DNA of 21,523 nucleotides from JAKPKF01 sp964579365 (GTDB lineage: Bacteria > Patescibacteriota > Dojkabacteria > SC72). The translations under genes and the position numbers were made by a program. Under the pieces are notes generated by a model. It saw nothing but the letters and a program-made list of their open reading frames with translations, searched no databases and had not been told where the DNA came from. The stretch lies in contig CAZOFW010000008.1 of NCBI GenBank assembly GCA_964579365.1, forward strand, positions 1 to 21,523, read 5' to 3'. Below, piece after piece: positions 20,091 through 21,523 of the stretch. The stretch's first letter is position 1. Every line of letters starts with the position of its first letter.

Positions 20091-21523
20091 ATGCGTGATA
20101 AATTACAACATCTTGCTATTTTAACTCATGTTATTTCTGTTTTATCAATATTGTTTCTTGCTTTCCTTCTCTTTTCAAATTTGGGAATCCCTCTTGACAA
20201 AGTCTATGCCACCAATGTTTTAACAAATCCAAGCTTTACAGGAGGAACAACCGGATGGACGCTTTCTACTACGACATATGATTCTAGTTACTACCAAGAT
20301 AGTGCTGGTTCAATCGTTACACAAGTATCTGGGAGAAACACTGCCGCTACGGGGACCGCTTCACAGGTAATCTCTTCGGAAATAACAGGAGGAAGCACTG
20401 TATACCTTAATTTGTACTGGTCAAAAGAATCCGTTGATGTAAACTGCGCAATAAATACTATTGAAATTAGATCTACAATATCTGGAAACACCAATACAAT
20501 TTGGCAAGACACATATATACCTCAAGCTACACTAGGTAGAACAAGTTGGAATCCAATTTCAAATCAGAATGTTTCTTCATATTTTACAACAACAGGGACA
20601 TATACTTTCCAAGTTTATATGGATCTGAAAGATGGGAACTCAAAGAATGCCCAGTGTCTAGCATGGGTAGATAGTGTTAATCTTGACGTTACACCTCCAT
20701 TATTAGAAGTTACCGTTGGAACAACAGGGACACAAACCACAAACATACAACAAGGAAGTACAGATGCATATATGGGGGGAGCTTTTACTTTTATTCGAAA
20801 TACAGGTAGTACTTCTGTTACTAGTATTACGATAACAGAGATGGGAACAATCTCTGACAGTAATATATCCGGATTAATTCTCTACTACAAGCAAGAAGCT
20901 TCTTGCTCTTCTTCCATACCTGGAGATGCGACCCAATTTAATAGCACACCCGGCTCATTCAGTTCTGGGACCTCTACTGTTACTGGATCTATGACCGTAG
21001 GAACTTCCCAAATTTGTATGTATGCAGAACTAGATGTTGGCTCTGGGGCAAATGTTGATGACACAATTGAAATACAAATTACAAATCCTTCTACACAGGT
21101 GAGTGTTTCGGCCGGGACAGTAGCTCCCTCCTCCGCAGTTGCCATAAGTGGCACAACAACAGTTACAATCTTGATCTCCATCTCTCTTACATCTGACGGC
21201 ACGGTTTCTTTCGGCAATCTTTCCATGGGTACATCCAAAAGTACAATCGACCTAACAGATACCCAAGTAGTCCATAATAATGGTTCATCTGCGATAGGAT
21301 TAAACATAAAGACATCCAATGCGACAGCTTCCTCTCCTGCATTTCTGTACGACTACAGTACAAATACCAACGATGGGACACCAAATGGAACAACATATCT
21401 TGCAAGTGGGAAAGCTGGAGGTGCGAGAAGCTTTAATGGAAGTAGTGACTACATCGAAGTAAATGATCATGATTCATTAGATCTAACCTCTGCTGGAACC
21501 ATAGAGGCATGGATATATAAAGT
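20091..21523 (+). CDS. Large secreted LamG-domain surface protein, 3' end beyond the window
   Basis: Open for 477 codons and still open at the window edge. A signal peptide (basic MRDK, hydrophobic 9-33, probable cleavage after VYA at 38-40) is followed by a beta-rich, Thr/Ser/Gly-rich region that begins NVLTNPSFTGGTTGWTLS, like the opening of many carbohydrate-binding modules. A second repeat-like beta domain starts near 203 (TPPLLEVTVGTTGTQTT), and at about 445 a LamG/concanavalin-like fold begins (ARSFNGSSDYIEV, then GTIEAWIYK). Such proteins in CPR bacteria are very long surface proteins thought to serve in attachment. The base composition is richer in G and C than in neighbours (for example 27 of 60 at 20881-20940 against 18 of 60 at 19441-19500 in hisS), common for long Thr/Ser-rich exoproteins but also possible for a transferred gene. 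Confidence 0.82.
   Translation, partial: MRDKLQHLAILTHVISVLSILFLAFLLFSNLGIPLDKVYATNVLTNPSFTGGTTGWTLSTTTYDSSYYQDSAGSIVTQVSGRNTAATGTASQVISSEITGGSTVYLNLYWSKESVDVNCAINTIEIRSTISGNTNTIWQDTYIPQATLGRTSWNPISNQNVSSYFTTTGTYTFQVYMDLKDGNSKNAQCLAWVDSVNLDVTPPLLEVTVGTTGTQTTNIQQGSTDAYMGGAFTFIRNTGSTSVTSITITEMGTISDSNISGLILYYKQEASCSSSIPGDATQFNSTPGSFSSGTSTVTGSMTVGTSQICMYAELDVGSGANVDDTIEIQITNPSTQVSVSAGTVAPSSAVAISGTTTVTILISISLTSDGTVSFGNLSMGTSKSTIDLTDTQVVHNNGSSAIGLNIKTSNATASSPAFLYDYSTNTNDGTPNGTTYLASGKAGGARSFNGSSDYIEVNDHDSLDLTSAGTIEAWIYK

Noticed and set aside
20885..21319. 144-codon frame on the minus strand opposite the LamG protein
   Set aside because: It is antisense to a clear coding region with signal peptide and LamG motif. 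Its Val/Pro/Glu-rich product is the expected shadow of Thr/Ser-rich codons.
1..21523. CRISPR array, insertion sequence or prophage genes
   Set aside because: No regularly spaced repeats, transposase, integrase or phage structural motifs were seen.

Overview
The window looks like chromosomal DNA of a small, AT-rich bacterium, most likely a member of the Candidate Phyla Radiation (Patescibacteria; a Microgenomates- or Dojkabacteria-like lineage fits). This is inferred from several features: low GC, single genes or short runs with unlike functions, many membrane-anchored or exported proteins with only remote family resemblance, a FemX-type cell-wall enzyme, and a large LamG surface protein. Shine-Dalgarno sites are scarce. 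TAA, TAG and TGA all act as stops, and no gene reads through TGA, so the UGA=glycine code of Gracilibacteria/Absconditabacteria is not in use. Lineage cannot be fixed from this sequence alone.

Layout. 1-388 has no confident gene but holds a 14-bp inverted repeat. A tRNA-His (GTG) follows, then a convergent PIG-L deacetylase. From 1388 to 7287 five genes read rightward: an unknown helical protein, a membrane-anchored GH10 xylanase, a LarA-type racemase homologue, a RimK-like ATP-grasp ligase, and a two-TM extracellular Cache sensor with no output domain. Two apparently non-coding transcription units lie among them, near 5190-5313 and 7394-7655. From 17361 down to 7689 nine genes read leftward: two unknown membrane proteins, a cupin, a Cys/His NlpC-like protein, a Tat-exported Cys/His + beta-lactamase-fold fusion, a DEAD-box RNA helicase with a structured leader, and a three-gene operon (membrane acyltransferase, NodB-like deacetylase, polytopic Ig/C39 exoprotein). 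FemX (17446) and HisRS (18768) read rightward. Between them a 100-N gap interrupts a leftward, probably HAD-type gene. The window ends inside a large secreted LamG protein.

Theme. Much of the coding capacity concerns the cell envelope: FemX for peptidoglycan bridges, a beta-lactamase-fold/peptidase fusion, C39- and NlpC-like folds, a polysaccharide deacetylase, an O-acyltransferase, a xylanase and a LamG adhesin. These genes are mostly separately promoted, so a joint function is inference.

The most striking signal is in the promoters. Many transcription units have a -10 box only 5-9 bases before the ATG, often with a TTGACA-like -35 about 17 bases further up. Their mRNAs should therefore be leaderless or nearly so. 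At one place the stop codon of one gene forms the TGn of an extended -10 for the next. The DEAD-box gene instead has a long hairpin-rich leader, and the two candidate ncRNAs have their own good promoters.
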